From the NCBI GenBank assembly GCA_900708905.1, contig CAADRB010000084.1:62001-126000 (forward strand): DNA of 64,000 nt, given 5' to 3'. Shown here piece by piece: positions 14,101-25,700 of the stretch (its first letter is position 1; every line of letters starts with the position of its first letter). A program made the translations under genes and the position numbers. This DNA is from Hymenolepis diminuta. Its lineage: Eukaryota; Platyhelminthes; Cestoda; Cyclophyllidea; Hymenolepididae. The notes beneath the pieces were generated by a model. That model had not been told where the DNA came from. It searched no databases and worked only from the letters and a program-made list of their open reading frames with translations.

Positions 14101-15292
14101 TTTCTGTCCCCTCTAAGTGCCCGCTATATGGGAGCTAAACTCCTTTCATCTTCTCTCTCTCTCTCAGCCTTCCTTTTTCCATCCTCAATCTCATTAGAAA
14201 TCCGCCCAGCGAATGAGATTCACCATCTTAAAAGCGCCAATTTCTGATAGGCTTTGATGATGTAATTTGATTACGCCTCAATTGGCCAGGTGTTTTAAAC
14301 ATGCTGTTTTTTGCCACTCGTCTGAATTAGCTTTAATTTAATTAGGTAGGTAGGCATAGTATTCAACAGGATTATGACTAATACGATATCGAATGAGTAA
14401 GTGGGTAGGAGAATCAGCCGTTAGTTGACAGATGTCAGGATTTATCTTGCCCTTCGTTGTTGACATGAGCACGATATTGAACTTAATTGTGGTTTAAGGA
14501 CTTTATTCATCACCCCTTATTAGCGTTAATGAATTGAAAATTCATGAATTAAAATATATATTCGATAAATGTGTTAAAATCATAAAATAGTATGCTTTGA
14601 TTATATCATTGTCCATCAAAATAAATCGTCTATAATTTGAATTTTTTATTATTTATCAGCATAATTGACAGGTCTGGGATAGGAATGGATTAATGGTTAT
14701 TCGCTAATTTGAAAGGCAACTTCATCGGAATAATCAATAATAAAGATGATCATGTGACGGTTTCTCATTATGAATATCAATATCTTTTTCACATTGAGAT
14801 AAATGCCACAAAATACTTTTCTTTAAATGAAATGTGAATATCAACAATTTTAAATGGTTATTCAGTGTTTTTCTGTTTCCTTTCACTAGGACGCATATAG
14901 ACAGTCTAATTGAGAAAGAACTCCCTATTCTATAAATCAAGTGATTTAGTAAACAATTTTTCAAAAAAATAAAACACGAGAAGAAAACAAACTTTTTCTT
15001 AGCATTCAAATCGTACACAAGCATTCGCTTGGAATTTCTTTTAAAACAGTGGTATTCTTTATGGAATACATAGCCATGAGTTTCATATAGTCGTTCTGGA
15101 CTAGCTTTCATTTTGATCAGTGCCTGTTTGTTCTCGAGCAACCTATATCTAAACTTCATATTGTACAGATAAGTTGAATAGTGACATTTCTAGAGATCCC
15201 ATTGAAATTTTTTGTTTAAGTACCGCGTTTAGGGATGCTAAAATTCGCAAAAAATGAAGTCTAGTTAAAAGATCATTAACTCAAAAGATGGT

Positions 15293-15319
15293 GGGGGGGT
15301 GGGAGGAGGGAGAGAGGGG
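15293..15319 (+). other. G-rich tract with four G-runs
   Basis: Runs of 7, 3, 3 and 4 G separated by loops of 1-5 bases fit the simple G-quadruplex pattern. No gene is adjacent. Purine-rich simple sequence continues to about 15330. Confidence 0.5.
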
Positions 15320-16059
15320 AGGTAAGCGAAACCTCCCAATTTTTCAAACATTATCATTTTAGTTGTACGCTTCTTTCTGTTTTCAAACGGCTAAGAGCTG
15401 GCTTGTGAAACGAACGATTACAAAATACTAACTAATGTAAGCCTCCTTACTTGAAGACCAAAATTTAGTGCCTTTAAAGATAAGTCCCAACTTTCAAGGA
15501 TCCTTTGGACAAGGGAGGGCCAAACGCAACTTAAGCTCATTGCCTTCAAGACCGAAATCATCTAGTTTTCCTTTCTCTTTTCCCCAGTCAGGGCTGTTAT
15601 CAAATGTGTACTTCTCACTGTCTAACTAATATCGTTGATACTACGCTTTTGATCGATTTTGAGTACCATTCTCACTCTAGAAATAAATCCACCTGGTGAC
15701 CAACATGGGATTTCTGAGAAGGTGTTTACTCAACCGGTTTTCGGCCCAATTTATAGTCGAGTTACAAAAAATACATCAATAATAAATCAAACTGGCTTTC
15801 CAAACCCAGAATTAAGGAATGCATGCTTATTTACGCAAGGTCAAATGAGTGGGAATCGTGATTAACATTCATTACCTAAAAAAATTGCATAAGTAGGTAT
15901 CATAGAGGAGAAATAAATAATTGCTGCCAATTGACTAAAGGTATTTCATTCCAAATGAAAATCATAATTGAGAATAAATCATCTCTGCTATGGTAAGGCA
16001 GTAAGCTGCTGAATGTCATTTAAGATAATTTTGTCTTCACCACAATTGGGAGGAAAATT

Positions 16060-16290
16060 GAATTGGAATGGCAAGACCGGCAATCATGATCAAAAATTAT
16101 TCAGCAGTCACTGGAGATAGTAGGCAAGCACTGGAGTCCAAGGGACGAATCGTGAAACCTGAATTTCGAAACACGAACCAACTATTTAGTAAGTATTGCA
16201 CAGTCCGAATCCAAAAATCACATGAAGTAAGACTCTTGATACCTTAACGCTGCTCTCGACATCTTTTTGATCCCTTCCCCTTAATCGTTT
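16060..16290 (+). repeat. Dispersed repeat R2, copy 1
   Basis: Aligns with 47903-48125. Shared blocks in the same order are GAATTG..TGGCAA.AC near the start, an ATTCAGCAGTCA/GTTCAGTAGTCAG block, GAATCGTGA, TGAATCCAAAAA/CGAATCCAAAAA, AGTAA-ACTCTTGA, and TTTGATCCC-TCCCC. The copies are clearly diverged. I see no terminal repeats or coding frame, so the repeat class is unknown. Confidence 0.55.
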
Positions 16291-16479
16291 ATTGGACTTT
16301 CTGTTAACAGATTTCGCATGCTTTCCACAATTAAAAATTGTATTTTTTGTTTTTCTTCGGGTAATAATAATAATAATATTTTAGAAAGAATAGCTATTTT
16401 GCTCTCACATTATAAATAGATTGTAAATTGATACGCTTCCTTTGATTTATTAATCAATTAATCAGATATCATAACTCAA

Positions 16480-16529
16480 GGTCGTACCGTACTAACAGTT
16501 ACGTTAACGACGGAATAAACAGTACGACC
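16480..16529. repeat. Inverted repeat, 8-bp arms
   Basis: GGTCGTAC (16480-16487) and GTACGACC (16522-16529) are perfect reverse complements around a 34-base loop. Short CTC/GAG flanks (16475-16477 and 16531-16533) could extend the pairing across small bulges. Confidence 0.5.
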
Positions 16530-16727
16530 CGAGATACTTAGAGCGAAAATGCACGTAGTAAAGAACAGGTGCTTAACACACCTGTATGAAATGACACAAA
16601 TATACGCTCAATCCCTCTAATACGGTAACTACGCCAAATGTGCTGCTATAACATAACCTAAGGTGTGTCCTCCAATATTATTTTTGGTGACGAAACTATA
16701 CTTACGAATTTTCGTTAATTACGTCTC

Positions 16728-16755
16728 ATCAATCATCTCAATCTAGATGATTGAT
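16728..16755. repeat. Perfect 11-bp inverted repeat containing TGATTGAT
   Basis: ATCAATCATCT (16728-16738) and AGATGATTGAT (16745-16755) are perfect reverse complements with a 6-base spacer. Each arm contains TGATTGAT, the known PBX-HOX composite recognition core, so the structure is two facing candidate PBC/HOX sites. Binding is inference. Confidence 0.55.
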
Positions 16756-19668
16756 CTGAGTGATTTTATTATTGCTATGTTAGATTTATAAATATACAAT
16801 TGCTGTATTCTTGAAATAAACAAAAAGGAAATAATAATCTGATCTATAATTCTAATAGCACATAGCAACTTTTAACTATTTCTCAATTACAGATAATCAA
16901 TGCATCATATTTTTACTCCCTATGAATTTTCGAGTCGTAAAAATTAATAAACAACCATAAAGCAAATTTAGTTGTCTATCCACCGCACTGCACAAATCGA
17001 TCAGTGCTAAAATCATTAAGTTAATTTGATTAGATGAACAAACATTGCATTCCTGATGCGTAATTTTAGCAAATAAATTGCCCTCAGTTGGTATTAGGAG
17101 TAGGCACCTTATTTTTTCCCTTCTGAATGCCGGTTGTTGTTGACTACCATCATTAAAATGTCGCCATTTATCGAGAGTGAGCTGGAGAAGGGGTGTAGAG
17201 ATAGTAATAATGCGGTTCACGGTAGGTATATAAATGGTCGGTTTTTCTGCTTGTCCTATAGAGAATGGGAAAATGGTACAAATGTAGCAATGCCGCAGCA
17301 TCGCAGTAAACACACTTACACAAACGTGAAGAGTCAAGGAGGAATAGGGATGCCCATCCCCTTAATTTGCAATCGGGTGTAACGCCAATTTATCAAAGTC
17401 AATGTAAATTGAACATTTATTTACGAAGTTGTATACAATTTTATTGAATAATAAATAAATTTCCAATGTTCCTAAGGGGGAACAAAAAATGAGCATGCAG
17501 GAACCCTTTTAAAAGTAATTTTTGTACCTATTATCATCAAATAAAATTGCTTTAATTTTTGCACTCCTGATGATCGAAATTCTATTTACGCTGCTGAATC
17601 ATAATTAACGCTAGACGGATAAATTTTTAAAGTAAACTTTCGATTTAATTGTAACTGTTCGAGCAATAATTACTTCCAAATTTGATCGCATCTTAGGTCA
17701 CCTCAATGAATTACATTAAAAGATAGACGGTTTAACTAATATTTTCTTACGCTTCCCAACAAATTGCCTTGTTTCCTTGGCAGAGATAGAAGATGAAAGC
17801 GCACATAAAAATATCTCATTCCGTCAGCGCAATTCCCACACGACGGTCCTGGGAAATTCCTGATATTAACGTCAAACTCAAACTTCTCCTCTAGCCTATC
17901 AACAAACATGAGTTGGCGCACAATATTGTCACTCGTCACCCTATATCAAAAGGAAAACTCAGAACTGATTGAGGGGAAGAGTGGCGATAACAGAAAATTC
18001 TCTGGGATAAAATTATCAAAGGGGATGCAACGGCTGAGTAGAGAGTCAGAACTGAACAGAACGGGAGAGGGCGTTCAGCCAGGACAAGCAATGACCGTGA
18101 CCCATGCACGCGCACGAATTGAGTTAGTTCAAACAAACACACCTACTCTCTCTCATCTTCTCTCTTTGCTTTCTTCCGCAGGGAGTGTGCACTATTGCCG
18201 CCGCCGTCACGGTTGACAGGTTGTCTGCCTGCTTTGATGTGTCTCCCTCACTCACCCTTGCTCTGCGCATACGAATCAGTCCTCCTCGCTTTGGCAAGAA
18301 CTACTGCCCTTTGGCGGTAATATTTGGCGGAAAACTTTTACTCACTCTCTCAGATCCTGTGCAGTAGTGGATGAGACGGACATGTGTCTTTTTGTGAAAG
18401 AGGGAGGTTTAATTAAAAGGGAAATATTAACTTTCTAATGAATAGCAAAAATAAAATTAACGTTAATAGTTACACGTGTTATTATTATAGCCCGCATGGT
18501 AAAAATTCACAATTTTAATTTTCGGAAAGCAATTGAAATCAGTTAACAGTAAAGTCCATAAATGATAAAATTAAGAAGATCGTAAAGATGTTGAAAGTGA
18601 AGTTTTACTTAATGAGAAGTTCATATTCCAAAATTCAAATTTCATGATTTGTCACCCAAATCACTGACTAATTTTTGTCAATGATATCCTACACTTATTG
18701 ACCAGTCGCTTAATTATGATGGTCGGCCTTGGCACTTTCTTCTAAAACCTGAGAAAAATGTTAAAAGGTCAACTTAAAGGTCTTGCAATGCAAGTTTCAT
18801 TGTTCGAGATGAGTATTGGAAGTAAGAACTCATTTGAGTTGGCTGCAAATCAAATCCGTGACGACAGTAGTGATACCACCACTCAGTCCATTGAATTTAA
18901 ATAATTTCTTCTGTCAAACGGAGATGAAATGGTTTGTAAAATGTGGAATTAGAAAAATACGAAATTAATGCAGACTTCCGCTCAGGGAAATCTATTTCAA
19001 ACGGTCCATCAAGCTAAGTTCCAGCCGAGTGGAACGCTCTTAATATCTAAATCAATGAAGGTTTTAGAGATAACGGAGCATCAATTGCAACTCGAGCTGA
19101 GTAGAAATGTCTTGAGTTCGAAATCTTTTAATTTAGCTTTCTCCCTCATCCCTCCCCCCTCAGTAAACACTACGTTAAAAACTTGTAACCTTAATATCAT
19201 TGTACTTAAAGAGAATTTGAAAGATTTTGTGAGCAACTTCAAGGTATCAGAGTCGTACTTGTCGCTCCAGTTCTTTTTTCTCTCTCAATAGTTGAGAAGA
19301 GAAAATGACTAATATGGTATTGCTTACCGTTTTAACAAAACAGAGATTAGATGGCTAAACGCTTTAAGTTAGCAGAGCTCCATAAGCTGTATTCACTCAG
19401 TTTTTCTACTTCACATTAAATTCCTGCTAGGGTCCCCGCATAACATTTACATCGGACAGCTTGTTATTTCTTTCTTGTGTGTTATTCTATAATTTAATGC
19501 AATCTAGTTTTTGTTCAATTGCTTGATTTTTCTATTCATTTTGTAAGTCCTGCAATGTATTCCAGTGATACCTCACTATTGAGGTTGTTAGTGGGAGTAA
19601 AATTCTAAATACCTCATTTCGCCTTGAGGATAATTCAAAATACTACACAAATGCATAATCTGAAACTC

Positions 19669-19691
19669 TGTTTAATTATGTTAATTAAACA
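19669..19691. repeat. Perfect 10-bp inverted repeat with TAATTA cores
   Basis: TGTTTAATTA, loop TGT, TAATTAAACA. AT-rich, so chance origin is possible. It contains TTAATTA homeodomain-type cores and lies about 2.3 kb upstream of the putative promoter. Confidence 0.45.
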
Positions 19692-21848
19692 AGTATAAAC
19701 CTATCTTTCAAAGACTGATCTCTCGAGTCGTTAGGGAGAGGTTGGTTACATTTGATTATTTGATTTGTAGAAACTAATTCATCTCATCAAATCTGTCTTT
19801 TTCTCAGTGGCATTAATGATGTTCCCAAGCCCAATTGAAAGGTTTGTTTATTTGTTCAACAACCAATGTTATAAGACTGGTTATTTTTTATGGATAGAGA
19901 TCATATTTTGACATGAATTTCCTTAATTTCGCATATTTTTCATTTATGCTCTGTTTCATTATTCATTTCTGGGCAGTTGTGAAAGCAGTTGAGAGCGTAG
20001 ATTTGAAAGAAAAGTTACTTAGTTCCCATCTTCATAGTCATTAATAACTATTATATTATAATTTTAGTTAATCCCTATGTTAGAACTAGCAGTTCATCAC
20101 TTTTCATCGCGGAGAAGCATCTAAGCAAGAGGAACAGTTGCATTTTGAAATTTGAGGCGTAGGAAGGGGTGGTCAGTTAACAAAAGATAATTTAAGTCTG
20201 GACATAAAAGGAAGCATACCTCATCTGAGTTTTCGCTTTATCAACTTGTTCACCTTTTATGTAGCAGGAAAGTTCACATTGCTACATTCTAACGCTATAA
20301 ATTTCAAATTTCACGACCTGACTTTAGTTCTTGAATAGGCTCATATCCACATATCCTGTAGATTCACATGCTATTTCTTATAGACGTTTGAGACTAATGA
20401 TGTTTGCAACATGACAGGACTCACTGGAGTTTAATTAAGATTAATTATTTTACATACATAGGGGTTTTTCATTTCATTGTTGAGATTAACCGTCAAATTT
20501 TTCTGCAGAACAAGTGGTGGTATCTCTATCATAGTTCGATCGCATTAGGAATCTTTGAAAAATCGAAAAATGTACCTAACAATTACTTCCTTAACTGTGT
20601 TATTGTCAAAAAGACTTTATTTTCAAACTTCAGTCTGATAAGCCTGGAAGTAATCTTCCCAGTATTAAAATTAATGTTAAGTTAAAGGTACTTTTAAATA
20701 AGATCTTTGCAGCAAGGGGTATTAGAACGTGAGACAGAAAATAACATGTGTACAAATTGATGGATCCATTCATACTCAACGTTTTACTTCTCCTTAGTGA
20801 ACAATTTTCCGTTACCTGTGTTTAGCTGCTCTTCTACAATCAAAACTTGTAACTTTACAAAGGGTAACACTAGTGATAATTTGTATTTAATTGTACAGAA
20901 CTTCACTGAATCGGTACGTTCTAGCTTGGGCCAGTGTAATCCTACGCAGATGGGGGTGATATTTCTGCTATTACTATTACTCAATTTCATTTACAATTTT
21001 GAGAGGTTATCTATCAAAAGTCATGCAATTGGTGTACAAAACACATTAATAATAATATAGATGAGATCGATTCAAATTTCTTAAACAAATAAGCTGGCAT
21101 TCGGAACGATTATCCTCTCTCTAGCTTTAAAAATAGCATGCAAGTCAATTTAACGCACTCAAGTATCTCCAGTATAAAACTGTAAGACTGAAGAGAAACT
21201 TCCCCCAACTCTTACTCAGAAGGAATCTTTGTATTCAAAATTTTACCCCTGTCTCTCCAAAAATTGAAGTAGTATTGACATTCACACAACCCTTTCCCAT
21301 GCCCATCTCAGGTATGAATTTTCCAGAATAGGCTTTTTGATTAAACGAACTTAATATGTTTAAACTAATCATAACCTCACTGCTTACTCAGCAAAATGAG
21401 TGATTTAGCATGTGACCTTAAAAGCCTACTCATAAATCAAGTAAATTAGCTCACGAAATTGACGGACGCGATGAGTAATACTCAAGAAATTTCATCAGTC
21501 GATATCTCTTAAGCTACTTGAACAATATTCGATAATTGCATTCACGAAATATCAGCTTGAAATAGTCCTATGATTAGAGGTCTTTGTAGAATGGATAGAG
21601 ACTGACAGTAATTAACCCCTATTATCATAGCGAAATAAAAAGACTTTGTACTCGCTTAAAATAATGGAATTTGTGCTGATTATATGATAATTAGCACATG
21701 TAACCTAAGTAATAAGAACATCTTGCATTAAAGAAGCACGTTTATTTCACTATTGCGAGTATCTGGTATATACACACGCACCCCTGCAACGCACAATCGC
21801 CGGAGTTGTCATCCGTTGGCTGCAGCACACACGGCTTGCTGTAGCACG

Positions 21849-22050
21849 TAACCAATAGGCGCGGTCCTCTACCGATAGTGAAAATTAAGGTCAAGCCGTA
21901 TCGCACCCCCACCAACAAACGCTTGATTAAGCTCTTAGCCATTGGCTCTTCGCGCGTTAACTCGAGTGGTACGTGCGCACCATGCATCAACCAATTAAAA
22001 TACAGACGTGCACTAGCGTATAAATAACTTCAAAAGGCTGTCACTCAGTC
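21849..22050 (+). promoter_or_regulatory. Putative TATA/CCAAT promoter of the zinc-finger/homeobox gene
   Basis: A GC-richer island (about 21740-22050) in AT-rich surroundings holds three CCAAT boxes: CCAAT at 21852-21856, ATTGG at 21941-21945 (reverse orientation) and CCAAT at 21991-21995. A TATAAATA box lies at 22019-22026. An initiator-like TCAGTC has its A at 22047, 28 bases from the first T of the TATA box, which is the usual spacing. The zinc-finger exon begins about 160 bases downstream. An alternative is the U3/R part of an old LTR, because the sequence ends TTATTGCA followed by TGGTATATAGC. Nothing at the sequence level rules that out. Confidence 0.6.
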
Positions 22051-22114
22051 ATTCATCGGATTATTGCATGGTATATAGCATCGGCTTGTGCTTTACTTGC
22101 GGAAAAGATAAAAG
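22047..22114 (+). other. Putative 5' leader exon with upstream ATG
   Basis: Runs from the predicted start site to a good splice donor (AAAAG followed by GTACGT at 22115). The likely acceptor is TTATTTAG ending at 22189, giving a 75-base intron like the 70-base intron later in the gene. An ATG at 22068 reads MVYSIGLCFTCGKDK, ends in phase 2 and does not match the phase 1 acceptor. After splicing this frame would stop at TGA 22230-22232, overlapping the main ATG at 22210 out of frame. It is therefore best read as a 5' UTR with an overlapping upstream ORF. Spliced-leader trans-splicing at 22190 is an alternative. Confidence 0.4.
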
Positions 22115-22209
22115 GTACGTTTTCCCCCAAGTGTGTGTGTTCCGACATTTTTCTCCTCCCCAATAAAACGTATTTCGCAAATTATTTAGAAGCAATAATC
22201 TCCCAAGTC

Positions 22210-22794
22210 ATGGAACATTTACCCAAATTTGATGCTCAGAATGTTCTCTCCCTACACTGTTCACTTTGTGAATTTCAAAGTCATTGGACAAATAAGATAG
22301 AATCACACTTTATCAAGGCTCATCCGGGTAAAACCGCGTCGTTTAACCTTTTCCAGTGCTTATTGTGTGGAAAGATTTCCTCCTCGAAGACCTTCGTTTT
22401 GGAGCATTTGGAGCTTCAGCACAAAGCTGAAATTGAAGAAGGTGAAAAACCTACGAGTCCTTCATCAGAAAGTGATGCGATTGTGCCAAAAGATAAGGAA
22501 GATGTTGCTCAAAGGCGACCGGATTCGACACCTAGTGTTCGATCAAATTCCACCACTCCTGAACTCGTAGTTCATATTTTCACTTGCAATCTTCATGGAG
22601 GAAAAGCCGAAGAAACACAAGAAGAGTGCGAATCTAAATGTGTGTTCTGTAATTTCAGCACAACCGACAAGAAACTTCTTTCTGAGCACTATGAACATCA
22701 TGGAATAAAAAATTTTGATTGCTCCAAGATCTCATCAAGGAAAGGAGAAGCAGAAAGAGAAAATTCCGACAAATATATTAAAATCAGAGAAGAG
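22210..22794 (+). CDS. Coding exon 2: three C2H2 zinc fingers
   Basis: Encodes residues 1-195. Finger 1 is CSLC-x12-H-x4-H (C17, C20, H33, H38), finger 2 is CLLC-x12-H-x4-H (C50, C53, H66, H71), and finger 3 is CVFC-x12-H-x3-H (C144, C147, H160, H164). All zinc ligands are present. Fingers 1 and 2 are close together; finger 3 follows a 72-residue acidic and Ser/Pro-rich linker. The exon ends with GAG at 22792-22794 followed by GTATGT, in phase 0. The open frame continues 5' to 22024 but that part does not look like protein, so the ATG at 22210, 20 bases after a TTATTTAG acceptor, is preferred. Confidence 0.8.
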
Positions 22795-25700
22795 GTATGT
22801 CCTGTTGCATGTTTTTGATACTTGATAGTTTCATATTTTGATTATTACGTTAATAATTCTAATTATATAGAATTCATGCAGAAAAATAACTATTTTATAA
22901 AGATATTACCGAGATATCTTTCTATATTTCATGTTGAAACTGAGCTAACCCATAAGTGTACAGTAAATATGATGCATTGTCGAGGTTCCACTAAAATAAT
23001 GGGGTAATTAGTCGAACTCAAATATCTGAGTGAAGTTATCAAGGAACCTATTAGCCTATTTAATCTGACCTTAGATGTTCTTTTTTTGCCAGTACGCTCG
23101 TATTTTATGGGGTCGTATTGAAGTACACTTGAAATCATCAAATTTAATGACCTCTGACCCGCCTTATTGAGTCATTGAAATCTTCATAGTTTTTTATTGC
23201 CGGATGTTCCCAAACAGATGGTCATCAAACGATTTTGGTAATGATAGCGGCACTTTTAACGGAAGGTCATGAGATCAAACTTGGGAATACTTAGTCCTTA
23301 TCGTTGATTATTAGCACTGCTTACAAGCTTTCTCGCTAGTGGAAACATGTAATTTTCAACTTTAATGTATCAAACTCAAATGGTAACCTGACTGCACTTT
23401 AACTCAATTTCAGCTGTCTGAATTCATTAAAGATATTAGCGGTAGTGAGACCTGTGTTCGACCACCAAAGCCGTTTAGCACTAATGAAGATAACTGATAA
23501 CTCCGTGCAATTAACGCATTTTCCTTACGATGTGTGTTTTAGCTGAGAATTTTCCGTATTCTTCTGACCTCCCAATCAGTATCAACTTGTGTCTTCCTGT
23601 CGAATCTTCGATTTCTCTGAGTGCATTTTAATTACTTGGACGGCGTCTAATCAATCTCTGTTTTGTATACGCGCTAGTTCTGAAGCATTCCTTAATTTAG
23701 ATTCATTAGCATTCAGTTATCTAGCTTACTCAGTGATAAGTTTCAAACTTCCTCACTAACAGTACTAGAATGCTAAAATAATTTCGCTTTGTCCGATTTC
23801 ATTTTCACAATTTATGAGCTTCAGCACTCCTGCTCTGCTGATTAGAGGTTGTTTGTTTTATAGGCTGGTATAAGCATGCCTTTACTTATAAAGCCGGAAT
23901 ACATTATATTATTTGGACTCACGGAATAATAATTTCAATGCTTTAATTTTGAGTGAAACATGCAGAGATATGGTCTATGAGGTTCGGAGTTTTAATAAGT
24001 TCACTGATCACTTCAACTTTAAAAAAATGTGCAGTCGATTTTGCCATTTCAATCTATCTGCAGTCTTCAAGATAGGGTTTGAGAATTAAATCAGGATGCT
24101 GACTTCCTCCCTCCGATTAAAATATTGGGCTGCAAAGTATTCGAGAAATCAACAAATGCCTCACATTTAAGGTTTTCCCAGTTCGAATCTAAAATCACAA
24201 GCTGTGTTGATATATTTTTGATAACCTTGGAACTCTTCAACATTTCTGTTATCACAGAATGGCTGTCGTTTTCTAAGACGGTTTTTGTTATTCGTGGTAG
24301 AACGGAGTTTTCTCCTGTACGCGCTCTGATCAAGTTCCATCCACCCGCGTTCACTAAATCGCTTTGTTTCGAAATGTGTGACAGGCCGTTTTGACTTACG
24401 ATTAAATCACATGATGGGCATTACTCCCCAGTCAATTAGATTGATAGTGTTATAACAATTCACTAAATAACGCAATGAGTTTTTGAAGGAAATCGCATAT
24501 GAAAAGATATTCAGTAAGTTAATGAAGAGAAGTCCCATCCTCAAAAAATGCACAATTTATCTTAAAACAACATTATATCAGTCAAATGTCTCTATGATTA
24601 ACTTTATGTCAGGATTGTCTGATGAATGTAGGTTAATTTATTGACAGCTAGTTTTTAATACTTTATTCTGTGATATGGAAGGGTAGAAATGTGGAAATTA
24701 AATTATCTTGACATTTAAAATTTTTTGTTTTTCTAAGGTTCTCTTCAGAAACTGTTTGAAAGTTTTTCTTTTCGAAGGATTTAGGTTAAGAGTCAGATTT
24801 TTTATACGAACATTTGGCTTTGGTCTAAAAGAAATTGTTTATTTTTCCTATTAAATTTCACCATTGAACCAACGCATTTTCTACTGAGCACCGCTTTTCA
24901 GGTGAACTTAGGTTGAAAACAGGAAAGCGACTTCTTTTATTAAATTTTAAACCATTTAAAGAACGTTTAAAATTGTATATTTACTATGGGAGTATATTCG
25001 GTTAAATTATTTGGTCCTTCAAGTTTTCTGATGCTTACGAATGACGTCTTTTCTCACTTTGTAAGTTATGCAGGTTGACTATAGATGAATGTCTATGAAA
25101 GAACTGACCTGGTTCCTTGGTTAGGATAAATGCGGCAGGTGTTTCTGAGTGGAGATTCGATGGATTAATAGAGTTTGCCACCAAAAATATTGTCCTAATA
25201 ATGTCTTCATGATAATACGTTCAGTTAGTTAGTAGATAGAATATCGCAAACTAGTCAGATTAGAGGACATCCAATATTTAATTGCGATTCTAGTTGGAGT
25301 TGCTGAAATTATTGGGATATTTAGTTTAGATGTGAAGATAATATTTTCTTGACATTTCCAGGTGTTGGTTAAACTTTCTGTTGTATTGTACATTGCCTTG
25401 CTAAGAGAATAAATTTCCAATCGGATCTTAAGAACTGAATCGTCTAGAGTTGGGCTATAAGCAACTGTCTATTAGAATTTATTTGGACTACTTAATGAAT
25501 CTAATGCGTTTCTTTAGAAGAGCCATTTTGCAGTTATTTTTAATTGGCTATGGATTTGGACTGATAATTAGAAATGAAGACTTTTACCAAGGTTTCCGTC
25601 ACAGATTAATTGTAAGTAAGCATCTAAACCGTTAAAACTACTAACATTTGCACTTAGTTAAAATACAAGCCAAATCATACCTAGAAAGATGGTACACTTA

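Larger units (their letters stand above)
5649..21740. other. Long gene-poor region upstream of the zinc-finger/homeobox gene
   Basis: About 16 kb without a supportable gene. It holds one copy each of two dispersed repeats (near 8.0 and 16.1-16.3 kb), inverted repeats at 16.5, 16.73 and 19.67 kb, a G-rich tract at 15.29 kb and scattered TGACAG-type sites. GC-richer islands at 8.7-9.0, 13.85-14.2 and 18.0-18.37 kb each contain a long pyrimidine tract ending in CAG (CAG ending 8980, 14167 and 18181) that looks like a splice acceptor. The islands could be enhancers or unrecognised 5' exons. Many open stretches occur by chance. Confidence 0.55.

Noticed and set aside
14734..15159. 141-codon open frame on the minus strand
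   Set aside because: Residue composition (rich in Lys, Phe, Leu, His) is what AT-rich noncoding DNA gives. No domain, splice context or regulatory signal.
16897..17337. 146-codon open frame on the minus strand
   Set aside because: No recognisable motif, Ile/Cys-rich random look, and a competing open frame on the other strand.
22068..22300. Splicing of the CFTC leader exon directly into finger 1 at CAAAG 22274-22278
   Set aside because: The phase fits, but the acceptor has no pyrimidine tract and the resulting finger would have 13 instead of 12 residues between Cys and His.
24091..24394. Open frames on both strands, considered as a retroelement fragment
   Set aside because: The only hint was a short LQPNILIG string. 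No protease, reverse transcriptase or integrase motif is present.
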